From Christiangramia gaetbulicola (GTDB lineage: Bacteria > Bacteroidota > Bacteroidia > Flavobacteriales > Flavobacteriaceae), in the NCBI RefSeq assembly GCF_003054225.1, contig NZ_QBKQ01000003.1, positions 620,001 to 684,000 of the forward strand: a stretch of DNA of 64,000 nucleotides, in the 5' to 3' direction. The notes beneath the pieces are model-generated. The model searched no databases, was not told the DNA's origin, and saw nothing but the letters and a program-made list of their open reading frames with translations. The number at the start of each line of letters is the position of its first letter. Position 1 is the first letter of the stretch. Position numbers and translations under genes: made by a program. Of this stretch, positions 57,163 to 64,000 are shown one piece after another.

Positions 57163-58436
57163 TGAATACTTTGCTGGAAAAAGACAAAACATATATACCA
57201 AGCCTCGAGGCCGTTAAACAGGCTGCTGAAAGAATTTCCAAAGTTGTTTTAAAAACTCCTTTAGCCGAATCCTTTACTTATAGCAAACGCTTTGAGGCCA
57301 ATGTCATGCTGAAAAGAGAAGACCTGCAACAGGTTAGATCTTATAAAATTCGGGGTGCATATAACAAGATTTCCAGCTTACCGCAGGAGCAATTAAAGAA
57401 AGGAGTGATCTGTGCAAGTGCCGGAAATCACGCCCAGGGAGTTGCTTTTGCCTGCAACAAATTAAAGGTTAAGGGAGTAATTTATATGCCCGGAACTACT
57501 CCGAAACAAAAGGTTGAGCAAACCCAGATGTTTGGAGGAGAATGGGTAGATGTCGTCCTTAAGGGAGATACTTATGATGATTCCTTTAAGAGTGCCATGA
57601 AACATATGGAAGAGCAGGGCCTTGTATTCATTCATCCATTCGATGATGAAAAAGTAATAGAAGGCCAGGCGACCATAGCTTTGGAAATTCTTGAACAGGC
57701 TGATGAGCCTATAGATTATATTTTCGCTCCCCTTGGAGGTGGCGGATTACTTGCCGGGGTTTCTTCTATGTTCAAGGAGTTATCACCTAATACCAAGATC
57801 ATAGGTATAGAACCTCAAGGTGCGCCTTCGATGAAAACTTCCTTGCGGGAAGGTAAGGTAGTGGAATTAGAGAATATTGAGCGGTTTGTAGATGGTGCGT
57901 CTGTTCAGAAAGTTGGTGCCAGGAATTTTGCGATCTGTAAAAAGAATCTTGATGAAATGATCACCGTTCCCGAAGGTAAGATCTGCCAGACCATTCTTGA
58001 TCTCTATAACCAGGATGCGATGGTAGTAGAGCCGGCGGGTGCAATGGCTATTTCGGCATTAGACCTTTATTCTGAAAAAATTAAAGGTAAGAACGTGGTT
58101 TGCATCGTTAGTGGAAGTAATAATGATATCATCAGGATGGCTGAGATCAAGGAAAGAGCCTTGCTATATTCTGGATTGAAGCATTATTTCGTGGTGGTAT
58201 TTCCTCAAAGAGCGGGAGCTTTAAAGGAGTTTGTAGCTAAAGTTCTTGGACCCAATGATGACATCACTCATTTTGAATATTCCAAAAAACACAACAGGTC
58301 TAACGGACCTGCGGTGGTTGGGATCGAGTTAAAAGACCCAAATGACTTTAAACCATTGGTGGATAGGATGAAAAAGAAGAATTTTTATGGAGAGTATTTA
58401 AATGATAATCCAAATTTATTTCAATTTTTGATATAA
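57162..58436 (+). CDS. ilvA: Threonine dehydratase (deaminase)
   Basis: The 424-residue PLP enzyme converts threonine to 2-oxobutyrate, the entry to isoleucine. PLP-binding RSYKIRGAYNKI (Lys), SAGNHAQGVAFA and the glycine loop PLGGGGLLAG are present. The C-terminus carries one ACT-like regulatory domain (HYFVVVFPQRAGALKEFVAKVLG), so the enzyme is probably sensitive to isoleucine. It ends the ilv operon, which makes the operon an isoleucine-valine unit, in accord with the Ile leader. Confidence 0.95.
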   Translation: MNTLLEKDKTYIPSLEAVKQAAERISKVVLKTPLAESFTYSKRFEANVMLKREDLQQVRSYKIRGAYNKISSLPQEQLKKGVICASAGNHAQGVAFACNKLKVKGVIYMPGTTPKQKVEQTQMFGGEWVDVVLKGDTYDDSFKSAMKHMEEQGLVFIHPFDDEKVIEGQATIALEILEQADEPIDYIFAPLGGGGLLAGVSSMFKELSPNTKIIGIEPQGAPSMKTSLREGKVVELENIERFVDGASVQKVGARNFAICKKNLDEMITVPEGKICQTILDLYNQDAMVVEPAGAMAISALDLYSEKIKGKNVVCIVSGSNNDIIRMAEIKERALLYSGLKHYFVVVFPQRAGALKEFVAKVLGPNDDITHFEYSKKHNRSNGPAVVGIELKDPNDFKPLVDRMKKKNFYGEYLNDNPNLFQFLI

Positions 58437-58469
58437 AAAATTCTTTGGGCTAGGCCCTGAGTAACCGAT

Positions 58470-58556
58470 TTACCTCTCCAGAAGGAGAGGTCGAAATTGC
58501 TTTTTGCAATTTCGGGAGAGTGAGGACTTAAAATTTTATTTAAAAATTTTAAGTCC
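58470..58556. repeat. Three consecutive hairpins after ilvA
   Basis: CCTCTCC/GGAGAGG (58473-58479 / 58484-58490), GAAATTGC/GCAATTTC with T5 loop (58493-58513) and GGACTTAAAATTTT/AAAATTTTAAGTCC (58524-58537 / 58543-58556). None has a clean T-tail on the plus strand. They look like a mobile or dispersed palindromic unit inserted between ilvA and the arginine leader and may also end the ilv mRNA. Confidence 0.55.
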
Positions 58557-58565
58557 TGTAAATGC

Positions 58566-58593
58566 TTGTCAATTAAAATTTTGCATACATTTG
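58566..58593 (+). promoter_or_regulatory. Promoter of the arginine-operon leader
   Basis: TTG (58566-58568), 17-nt spacer and TACATTTG (58586-58593) fit the Bacteroidota promoter pattern. Transcription would start at or next to the ATG at 58598, giving a nearly leaderless first mini-ORF. Confidence 0.6.
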
Positions 58594-58597
58594 CATT

Positions 58598-58660
58598 ATG
58601 ATTTCGATCAAACAAATAATATTACCCCGTTTCAATTTCAGGCCCCGCCGCCGCTTCTAG
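58598..58660 (+). CDS. Arg-rich leader peptide 1 (20 aa)
   Basis: ATG to TAG encodes MISIKQIILP followed by RFNFRPRRRF; five of the last ten residues are Arg (codons CGT, AGG, CGC x3), unusual for this AT-rich genome. It begins at the predicted transcription start. The early part (58613-58624) is perfectly complementary to 58687-58698. It is likely a sensor of arginine supply, not a functional protein. Confidence 0.68.
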   Translation: MISIKQIILPRFNFRPRRRF

Positions 58661-58705
58661 GTCGTGCCACTGAAACCCTTTTCCATTAATATTATTTGAT
58701 TTTTT
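58613..58705 (+). terminator. Terminator-like structure in the arginine leader
   Basis: CAAATAATATTA (58613-58624) and TAATATTATTTG (58687-58698) can form 12 perfect pairs, followed by ATTTTTT (58699-58705). Inside, TTTCAG (58636-58641) can pair with CTGAAA (58670-58675), or GTTTCA (58629-58634) with TGAAAC (58671-58676). The stem is AT-only and the loop is large, so its strength as a terminator is uncertain. Confidence 0.45.
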
Positions 58706-58743
58706 CCATTTTGAATTACTTAAACAGCATAGAATACAAACTT

Positions 58744-58818
58744 TATATCAGCACTTTTACTGATATATCTCCTATGCGCCAACGTTTTCCCCGTCGCACG
58801 TAAGTGCGTCTATATATC
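58744..58818 (+). promoter_or_regulatory. Second leader region with competing hairpins
   Basis: TATATCAG/CTGATATA (58744-58751 / 58760-58767) competes with GATATAT/ATATATC (58762-58768 / 58812-58818). The second pairing would enclose the mini-ORF at 58774-58803. A third hairpin CGCAC-GTAA-GTGCG (about 58795-58808) straddles that ORF's stop. This arrangement resembles an attenuator or translation switch; no T-run terminator is seen directly after it. The rest of the gap to 58895 (GGAAC..GTTCC, 58822-58844) is probably the untranslated leader. Confidence 0.45.
58774..58803 (+). CDS. Arg-rich leader mini-ORF 2 (9 aa)
   Basis: ATG to TAA encodes MRQRFPRRT: four Arg in nine residues (CGC, CGT, CGT, CGC). 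It lies 92 bp before the GNAT gene and inside the competing hairpins described above. It is too short to judge alone; two Arg-rich ORFs in one leader before arginine genes is the support. Confidence 0.5.
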   Translation: MRQRFPRRT

Positions 58819-58895
58819 TATGGAACTTAGGTGAGTCCGGTTCCGCTCTCGAAACCCCCAAATCAAAACATTTTTTCAATTTAATTTCTTAGCAG

Positions 58896-59540
58896 ATGAA
58901 AATTATCATTGCTAATAAATCTCATGCTTCTTACGCTGAGATCATTTGTAATACTATCGAAGAGTCGGCAAAGGTCCGTGGGACCGGTATTGCCCGTAGG
59001 ACTCCTGAATACATCATTAATAAGATGGAAAAAGGAAATGCCGTAATCGCTCTTGAAGGAGAACAATTTGCCGGTTTCTGCTATATAGAAACCTGGAGCC
59101 ACGATAAGTATGTGGCTAATTCAGGTCTTATTGTTCATCCCGATTTCAGAAATCATGGACTGGCTAAGGAGATCAAAAAGGTGATCTTTAAGCATTCCAG
59201 AACTAAATATCCTACTGCCAAGATCTTTGGGATCACAACCGGTTTGGCGGTCATGAAGATCAATTATGAATTGGGATATCAGCCGGTTACCTTTTCTGAA
59301 TTAACCGATGATGAGACCTTCTGGAAAGGTTGTCAGGGTTGTAAGAATTATGATATTCTAACAAGGACAGAAAGAAAAATGTGTCTTTGTACAGGGATGT
59401 TATACGATCCGGAAAAGAAAAAAGAGAAAAAGAAAACTCCCGAGAGCATTAGCAAATTCAACGACAAAGCTTTTCAGAGATTAAAACATATCAAACAAAC
59501 CCTTTTCTATAAAAAGGAAAAGGCAGAAAAAGAAAACTGA
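58896..59540 (+). CDS. GNAT acetyltransferase, candidate first enzyme of arginine synthesis
   Basis: The 214-residue cytosolic protein has a GNAT fold: SKVRG-type region (ESAKVRGTGIARRTPEYI), a beta-4 strand AGFCYIETW, and the acetyl-CoA loop HPDFRNHGLAKEIKK. A Cys cluster follows (WKGCQGCKN, CLCTGM), then a basic lysine-rich tail. It heads the arginine genes in this operon, and no separate N-acetylglutamate synthase is seen before argC. It may therefore acylate glutamate (acetyl or succinyl). This is inference from position, as the sequence is not a canonical ArgA. Confidence 0.75.
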   Translation: MKIIIANKSHASYAEIICNTIEESAKVRGTGIARRTPEYIINKMEKGNAVIALEGEQFAGFCYIETWSHDKYVANSGLIVHPDFRNHGLAKEIKKVIFKHSRTKYPTAKIFGITTGLAVMKINYELGYQPVTFSELTDDETFWKGCQGCKNYDILTRTERKMCLCTGMLYDPEKKKEKKKTPESISKFNDKAFQRLKHIKQTLFYKKEKAEKEN

Positions 59541-59727
59541 CCACCCCGTCCGACAATGTCGGACACCCCTCCTTAAAAAAAAAGGAAATAAAGAATGACG
59601 TAAATTATTAGTGCATTCGTGGCAAAAAAGGAATAAATATAAATAACTCGTCATCCAGTCCCGATACTTCGGGAGTTTCAGGATCTATTGAGAAGCTGAA
59701 TCTCCCGATGCTTTGGGACAGCTTGAC
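59541..59727. repeat. Dispersed repeats between the GNAT gene and argG
   Basis: A CCACCCCGTCCGACAATGTC unit with hairpin TCCGAC/GTCGGA (59541-59573) is followed by a run of A and then a GTCATCC..TTCAGGATCT unit (59649-59694) and CTCCCGATGCTTTGGGACAG to 59722. No gene; transcription probably continues through. Confidence 0.55.
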
Positions 59728-59746
59728 GTTTGAAGAATATATACAA

Positions 59747-60934
59747 ATGAAAAAAGTAGTAATAGCATACAGCGGAGGATTGGATACCTCTTATTGCGCG
59801 AAATATTTATCTGAAGAAGAAGGATTTGAAGTTCATGCAGTGAGTGTGAATACTGGTGGTTTTTCAGAAGAAGAAATTAAGAAGATTGGCGATAATGCAA
59901 AAAAGATCGGTGCCAGCAGTTATAAGAATATCGATGCCATTTCTTCCTTCTATCAAAAAGTAGTGAAGTATCTCATTTTTGGAAATGTTCTTAAAAATGA
60001 TACTTATCCCCTTTCGGTAAGTGCAGAAAGGATCATCCAGGCGATCGAGATCGTGAACTATGCCAAAAAAGTAGGGGCAAAGTATATCGCTCATGGAAGT
60101 ACCGGAGCCGGAAATGATCAGGTGAGATTCGATATGATCTTTCAGATTATCGCGCCAGGTATTCAGATCATCACTCCAATCAGAGACAAACAGCTTAGCA
60201 GACAGGAAGAGATAGAGTATCTGAAGAGTAAAGGCGTGGAGATGAACTGGGATAAAGCCAAATATTCTGTGAATAAAGGACTTTGGGGCACCAGTGTTGG
60301 AGGGGCAGAAACGCTGACTTCAGAAATGCCGTTGCCGGAGGAAGCTTATCCATCTCAGTTAAAAGATAAAGAACCAAAACAGGTAAAACTTAGTTTTACC
60401 AAAGGAGAACTGACTGCCGTTAATGGTACTGAAAATTCACCTGAAAAGAATATAGAAATTTTAGAAGGAATTGCTTCTAAATATGCTATTGGCAGGGATA
60501 TTCACGTGGGTGATACGATCATTGGGATCAAGGGAAGAGTTGGTTTTGAAGCCGCTGCTGCCTTGATCACGATCAAAGCTCATCATTTGTTAGAGAAACA
60601 TACCTTGAGCAAATGGCAGCTTCAACATAAGGATTATACCTCAAACTGGTATGGTATGCATCTGCACGAAGGATTATATCTGGATCCGGTAATGCGCGAT
60701 TTTGAAGCACAGCTTGAAAGTTCTCAGGCTAAAGTGACCGGTGATGTGTTCGTTACTCTTCATCCTTACAGATTTACTTTGGATGGAATCAAATCTCCGA
60801 ATGATCTTATGAACAGCAGTTTCGGGAATTATGGTGAAGAGAATAAAGCATGGACCGCAGATGATGCTAAAGGATTCATCAAGATACTGTCGAATTCCGG
60901 CAAGATCTATCAACACGTAAATCAGGAATCATGA
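59747..60934 (+). CDS. argG: Argininosuccinate synthase
   Basis: The 395-residue enzyme joins citrulline and aspartate with ATP. The N-terminal PP-loop AYSGGLDTSYCAKYL and the conserved GSTGAGNDQVRFD are visible. LWGTSVGGAETL matches the Bacteroidota-type variant. The ATG at 59747 gives MKKVVIAYSGGLD; an in-frame ATG at 59708 would start inside repeat DNA and was rejected. It overlaps argC by 4 bp (ATGA). Confidence 0.96.
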   Translation: MKKVVIAYSGGLDTSYCAKYLSEEEGFEVHAVSVNTGGFSEEEIKKIGDNAKKIGASSYKNIDAISSFYQKVVKYLIFGNVLKNDTYPLSVSAERIIQAIEIVNYAKKVGAKYIAHGSTGAGNDQVRFDMIFQIIAPGIQIITPIRDKQLSRQEEIEYLKSKGVEMNWDKAKYSVNKGLWGTSVGGAETLTSEMPLPEEAYPSQLKDKEPKQVKLSFTKGELTAVNGTENSPEKNIEILEGIASKYAIGRDIHVGDTIIGIKGRVGFEAAAALITIKAHHLLEKHTLSKWQLQHKDYTSNWYGMHLHEGLYLDPVMRDFEAQLESSQAKVTGDVFVTLHPYRFTLDGIKSPNDLMNSSFGNYGEENKAWTADDAKGFIKILSNSGKIYQHVNQES

Positions 60935-61896
60935 TCGAAGCAGGAATTATAGGAGGCGCAGGATATACCGCAGGAGAATTGATCAGGATCTTAATTAATC
61001 ATCCTGAGGTAAACCTGAACTTTATTTTCAGTACTTCTCAGCCCGGGAAACCGATTCATAGCATTCACCAGGATCTTATTGGGGATACCGAAATTCAGTT
61101 CACCAATAAGATCAATACAGAAGTTGATGTAGTTTTTCTTTGTCTGGGGCATGGTAATTCAAAAAAGTTTCTTGCTGAAAATCAATTTTCAGAAAATACA
61201 AAGATCATTGACCTGAGTACCGATTTCAGACAGAAATCTGATGATCACGCTTTTGTTTATGGCCTTCCGGAATTGAATAAAGCGGAAATTAAGTCAGCAA
61301 ATTTTATTGCGAATCCCGGATGTTTTGCAACAGCGATCACTCTGGCAATTCTTCCTTTGGCTAAAAACGGACTTATTAAAGATGATGTTCATGTAAATGC
61401 AGTTACCGGAGCAACCGGAGCGGGAACTTCACTTTCAGAAACCACTCATTTTTCGTGGAGGGATAATAATTTTTCAGCTTATAAATCATTTGAGCACCAA
61501 CATCTGAACGAGATCGGCCAGAGTTTAAAGCAGCTGCAGTTAGATCATGAAGCAGAGGTATACTTTATTCCTAACAGAGGTAATTTCTCAAGAGGAATTC
61601 ATGCTACGGCTTATACCAGATTTTCAGATGATCTGGATGCAGCAGAAAAATTATATAAAGAGTTTTATGCCAACGCAGCTTTCACCTTTGTAACCGATGA
61701 GGATTTGCATTTGAAACAGATCGTCAATACAAATAAATGCCTGCTAAGATTACAGAAGTTCGGTGATAAATTGCTGGTGACCAGTATAATTGATAATTTG
61801 TTGAAAGGAGCTTCAGGTCAGGCGGTGCAGAATATGAATTTGATGTTCGGCCTGGATGAGAAAATGGGGTTGAATTTAAAAGCGAGTTATTTTTAG
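60931..61896 (+). CDS. argC: N-acyl-gamma-glutamyl-phosphate reductase
   Basis: The 321-residue enzyme reduces N-acetyl- (or, in Bacteroidota, N-succinyl-) glutamyl phosphate. The nucleotide site is GGAGYTAGELIRIL, the catalytic Cys lies in NPGCFATA, and EHQHLNEIGQ and IPNRGNFSRGIHATAY follow. Length matches the short ArgC type. It is translationally coupled to argG. Confidence 0.95.
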   Translation: MIEAGIIGGAGYTAGELIRILINHPEVNLNFIFSTSQPGKPIHSIHQDLIGDTEIQFTNKINTEVDVVFLCLGHGNSKKFLAENQFSENTKIIDLSTDFRQKSDDHAFVYGLPELNKAEIKSANFIANPGCFATAITLAILPLAKNGLIKDDVHVNAVTGATGAGTSLSETTHFSWRDNNFSAYKSFEHQHLNEIGQSLKQLQLDHEAEVYFIPNRGNFSRGIHATAYTRFSDDLDAAEKLYKEFYANAAFTFVTDEDLHLKQIVNTNKCLLRLQKFGDKLLVTSIIDNLLKGASGQAVQNMNLMFGLDEKMGLNLKASYF

Positions 61897-62044
61897 AATT
61901 GAGTATTGAGAAATGTCCTGCGAAGAATCGGTTTGAGCTTTGTCACAATGAGCGCAGTCGAATTGTGGTAGTTCTTAAACTTAAGATTGCGTCGCTTCGT
62001 GAACACTCCGCTCGCTATGACTGTTAAATATAATTAGGGTAGAG
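61897..62044. repeat. Repeat-containing spacer between argC and proC
   Basis: The spacer has GCGCAGTCGAATTGTGG and GCGTCGCTTCGTGAACACTC-type units (61950-62025) related to those at 2112, 15278 and 51165. No gene was found. Confidence 0.5.
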
Positions 62045-62076
62045 AGACCTCACAGGTTTCGAAACCTGTGAGGTCT
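62045..62076. repeat. Perfect 32-bp palindrome before proC
   Basis: AGACCTCACAGGTTTC is followed at once by its reverse complement. It is a strong hairpin without a T-tail 32 bp before the proC ATG. It resembles CCTCACAGGTTT-type palindromes that recur in flavobacterial genomes. Confidence 0.7.
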
Positions 62077-62107
62077 ATAAGCTGGACGATTTAAAAAGAA
62101 TATTGAT

Positions 62108-62902
62108 ATGAAAATAGGAATTATTGGTGCAGGAAATCTGGGAGTCTCCATTGCGAAAGGACTCATTTTTAGTAATGCCTTTACTACATTGTATCTGAGT
62201 AAACGCAAACTTGATGACATTCAGGAGTTTTCTGAATATTCAAAAGTGACCGTAACTTCAGATAATCTGGAAGTTGTAAAGAATTCAGACATCCTGATCT
62301 TCGCCGTTCAGCCTACTCAACTGGAAAAGATCCTTTACGAGATCAAAGACGAACTCACAGATAAACATGTGTTGATCTCTACCGTTACCGGGTTTAAAAT
62401 TCCGCGGATGGAAAGCATCGTGGGGGAAGATCATTTTATCATTAGGTCGATGCCTAATACCGCGATTGCTGTTGGAAAGTCGATGACCTGTCTATGCAGT
62501 AATGAAAAAGGACAGAAGAGGATCACGATTGCCGAAGCTATTTTCAATCGCTTAGGAAGCAGTATTATCATTCCTGAAAATAAGATGCAGGCTGCCACGG
62601 TGATCTGCGCTAGTGGAGTCGCCTTCTGGATGCGTTTGATACGCGCAACCACTCAGGGAGCCGTACAACTCGGTTTTGATGCAAAAGACGCTCAGGAGCT
62701 CTCTATGCAAACCTGTTTGGGGGCTGCAAGTCTGTTGATCGAATCTGGGAAACATCCTGAAGAGGAGATCGATAAAGTGACTACTCCCAGAGGATGCACC
62801 ATTGAAGGTCTTAATGAAATGGAACATAACGGACTTAGTTCCTCGTTGATCAAAGGAATCCAGGCCTCATTCAAAAAAATTAATAATATTTCAGATCAGT
62901 AA
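62108..62902 (+). CDS. proC: Pyrroline-5-carboxylate reductase
   Basis: The 264-residue enzyme makes proline from pyrroline-5-carboxylate with NAD(P)H. N-terminal IGIIGAGNLGVSIAKGL is the dinucleotide fold, and the C-terminus shows VTTPRGCTIEGLNEMEHNG, the ProC signature. Its presence inside the arginine genes ties proline to glutamate/ornithine chemistry. argD follows after 2 bp. Confidence 0.94.
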   Translation: MKIGIIGAGNLGVSIAKGLIFSNAFTTLYLSKRKLDDIQEFSEYSKVTVTSDNLEVVKNSDILIFAVQPTQLEKILYEIKDELTDKHVLISTVTGFKIPRMESIVGEDHFIIRSMPNTAIAVGKSMTCLCSNEKGQKRITIAEAIFNRLGSSIIIPENKMQAATVICASGVAFWMRLIRATTQGAVQLGFDAKDAQELSMQTCLGAASLLIESGKHPEEEIDKVTTPRGCTIEGLNEMEHNGLSSSLIKGIQASFKKINNISDQ

Positions 62903-62904
62903 TA

Positions 62905-64000
62905 ATGCAATTATTTGATGTTTACCCACTATATGATATTACGCCGGTAAAAGGTGAAGGCTGCTATGTTTTTGACGAATCCGGGAAAAAATACCTGGAT
63001 CTTTATGGTGGGCATGCGGTGATCTCTGTTGGGCATGCACATCCGGAATATGTGAAATCTATTCAGGAACAGGCCGCAAAGCTGGGTTTCTATTCGAATT
63101 CGATCAAAAACCCCCTTCAACAGGAACTTGCAGATAAGCTGGAAAAAGTTTCGGGAGTTAAGGATTATAGTCTCTTTTTGTGCAGTTCAGGAGCAGAAGC
63201 AAATGAAAATGCCTTAAAAGTTGCCTCTTTTGAAACCGGGAAAGACAGGATCATCTATTTTGAAAATGCTTTCCACGGAAGAACCTCAGGGGTAGTTGCC
63301 ATAACCGATAATGAATCTATTAAAGCGCCTTTTAATCTTGGCCATAAAGCTACAAAACTGGCTTTTAATGATACTAAATCTTTGAAAAAGGAGATCGAAA
63401 AAGGTGATGTGGCCGCGGTCATTTTTGAAATCATTCAGGGAGTTGGAGGATTGGATGAAGCTGAATCTGAATTCTATAAATCTGCCGCTGAATTATGTAA
63501 AGAGAATCAGGTAATGCTCATTGCAGATGAGGTACAATCTGGTTACGGAAGAACTGGCGATTTTTTCGCATTTCAGAAACATGGCATCAGGCCTGATATT
63601 ATCACTATGGCTAAAGGAATGGGCAACGGATTTCCGATTGGCGGGATCCTGACCGATAATAATATTCAGCCTAAATACGGAATGCTGGGAACCACTTTTG
63701 GTGGAAACCACCTGGCCTGTGCCGCAGGAATTTCTGTATTGGATATAATTAAGGAGGAAAATCTAATGAAAAACGCTGCTGAGGTTTCCAAATTTGTAAA
63801 GGCAGAAGCTGTTAAAATTCCGGAGATCAAAAAGATCAAGGGAAGAGGCTTGATGATTGGATTGGAATTCGATTTTGAGATCGCAGCCCTCAGGAAAGAA
63901 CTTTTATTTGAACACCAGATTTTTACCGGGGCATCTTCTAATAAAAAGTTGCTGCGTATCCTGCCACCATTGAATATTAAAAAAGAACATTTTGAAAGTT
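62905..64000 (+). CDS. argD: N-acyl-ornithine aminotransferase, 5' part
   Basis: The frame is open to the right edge (365 codons visible) and the C-terminus lies outside. It is a class III PLP aminotransferase: YGGHAVISVGHAHPEYV, CSSGAEANENALK, IYFENAFHGRTSG, LIADEVQSGYGRTG and TMAKGMGNGFPIGG with the PLP Lys. This matches acetyl/succinyl-ornithine transaminase. It begins 2 bp after proC, so the operon continues. Confidence 0.9.
   Translation, partial: MQLFDVYPLYDITPVKGEGCYVFDESGKKYLDLYGGHAVISVGHAHPEYVKSIQEQAAKLGFYSNSIKNPLQQELADKLEKVSGVKDYSLFLCSSGAEANENALKVASFETGKDRIIYFENAFHGRTSGVVAITDNESIKAPFNLGHKATKLAFNDTKSLKKEIEKGDVAAVIFEIIQGVGGLDEAESEFYKSAAELCKENQVMLIADEVQSGYGRTGDFFAFQKHGIRPDIITMAKGMGNGFPIGGILTDNNIQPKYGMLGTTFGGNHLACAAGISVLDIIKEENLMKNAAEVSKFVKAEAVKIPEIKKIKGRGLMIGLEFDFEIAALRKELLFEHQIFTGASSNKKLLRILPPLNIKKEHFES

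Noticed and set aside
58421-58615. Minus-strand ORF between ilvA and the GNAT gene
   Set aside because: It consists of palindromic repeat sequence with no protein-like composition.
58504-58689. 61-residue ORF across the arginine leader
   Set aside because: It crosses hairpins and the promoter; the Arg-rich ORF in a different frame begins at the predicted transcript start and is better supported.
58781-58791. AACGTTTTCC as a further LacI operator
   Set aside because: Only one half-site matches; it lies within the second Arg-rich mini-ORF.
59708-59746. N-terminal extension of argG
   Set aside because: These codons lie in an intergenic repeat and the conserved protein starts at 59747.

Overview
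The window is chromosomal DNA of a marine-type member of the Flavobacteriaceae (Bacteroidota). The case rests on a complete SusC/SusD/SusE glycan-uptake locus, outer-membrane lipoproteins, Bacteroidota-type -7 promoter boxes (TAnnTTTG), intergenic repeats of the kind found in flavobacterial genomes, and very few Shine-Dalgarno sequences. The gene content resembles Gramella/Christiangramia; that genus placement is inference. No tRNA, rRNA, CRISPR array, prophage or transposase was seen.

Layout. (1) 1-2057: end of pabB, then tilS. (2) 2224-5911: two exported hydrolases (CocE-type and DUF885). (3) 5914-15222: galactose module with galM, an SSS sugar symporter, divergent galK-galT, a NUDIX/NrtR-like regulator, a TIM-barrel isomerase-like protein and a large exported GH5-like glycosidase. 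(4) 15562-18117: class II ribonucleotide reductase nrdJ. (5) 18471-34959: alpha-glucan utilisation locus. The minus strand carries susC-susD-susE-alpha-amylase. The plus strand carries a LacI regulator, an MFS oligosaccharide transporter, beta-phosphoglucomutase, a GH65 maltose phosphorylase and two more GH13 enzymes. (6) 35085-38045: pfkA, gapA and a BadF/NAGK-type sugar kinase. (7) 38202-40963: soluble histidine kinase and a YifB/ComM ATPase. (8) 41081-45792: DUF2891 lipoprotein, atypical NRAMP-family transporter and 5-oxoprolinase pxpABC. (9) 46079-51107: small hypothetical protein, two paralogous membrane proteins, a two-component pair and a GNAT-nitrilase fusion. (10) 51418-58436: ilvD-ilvB-ilvN-ilvC-ilvA behind an Ile-codon leader-peptide attenuator. 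(11) 58598-64000: a leader with two Arg-rich mini-ORFs, then GNAT-argG-argC-proC-argD (argD runs off the window).

How it works together. The alpha-glucan locus reads as a pathway. Surface amylase and SusCDE bind, cut and import oligosaccharides, periplasmic and lipid-anchored GH13 enzymes trim them, and the MFS protein carries maltose inward. The GH65 phosphorylase and beta-PGM then make glucose plus glucose-6-phosphate, which feed the adjacent pfkA and gapA. A perfect 16-bp LacI-type palindrome lies between susC and lacI, and a near copy lies before pfkA, so one regulator may join glycan uptake to glycolysis.

The least expected content is regulatory and previously easy to miss: the ilv attenuator (24-aa Ile-rich peptide, competing hairpins, terminator) and a leader upstream of the arginine genes with two Arg-rich mini-ORFs in tandem. 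Also notable are an NRAMP-like transporter that lacks the metal-binding DPGN motif next to pxpABC, and a structured element at 45840-45916.
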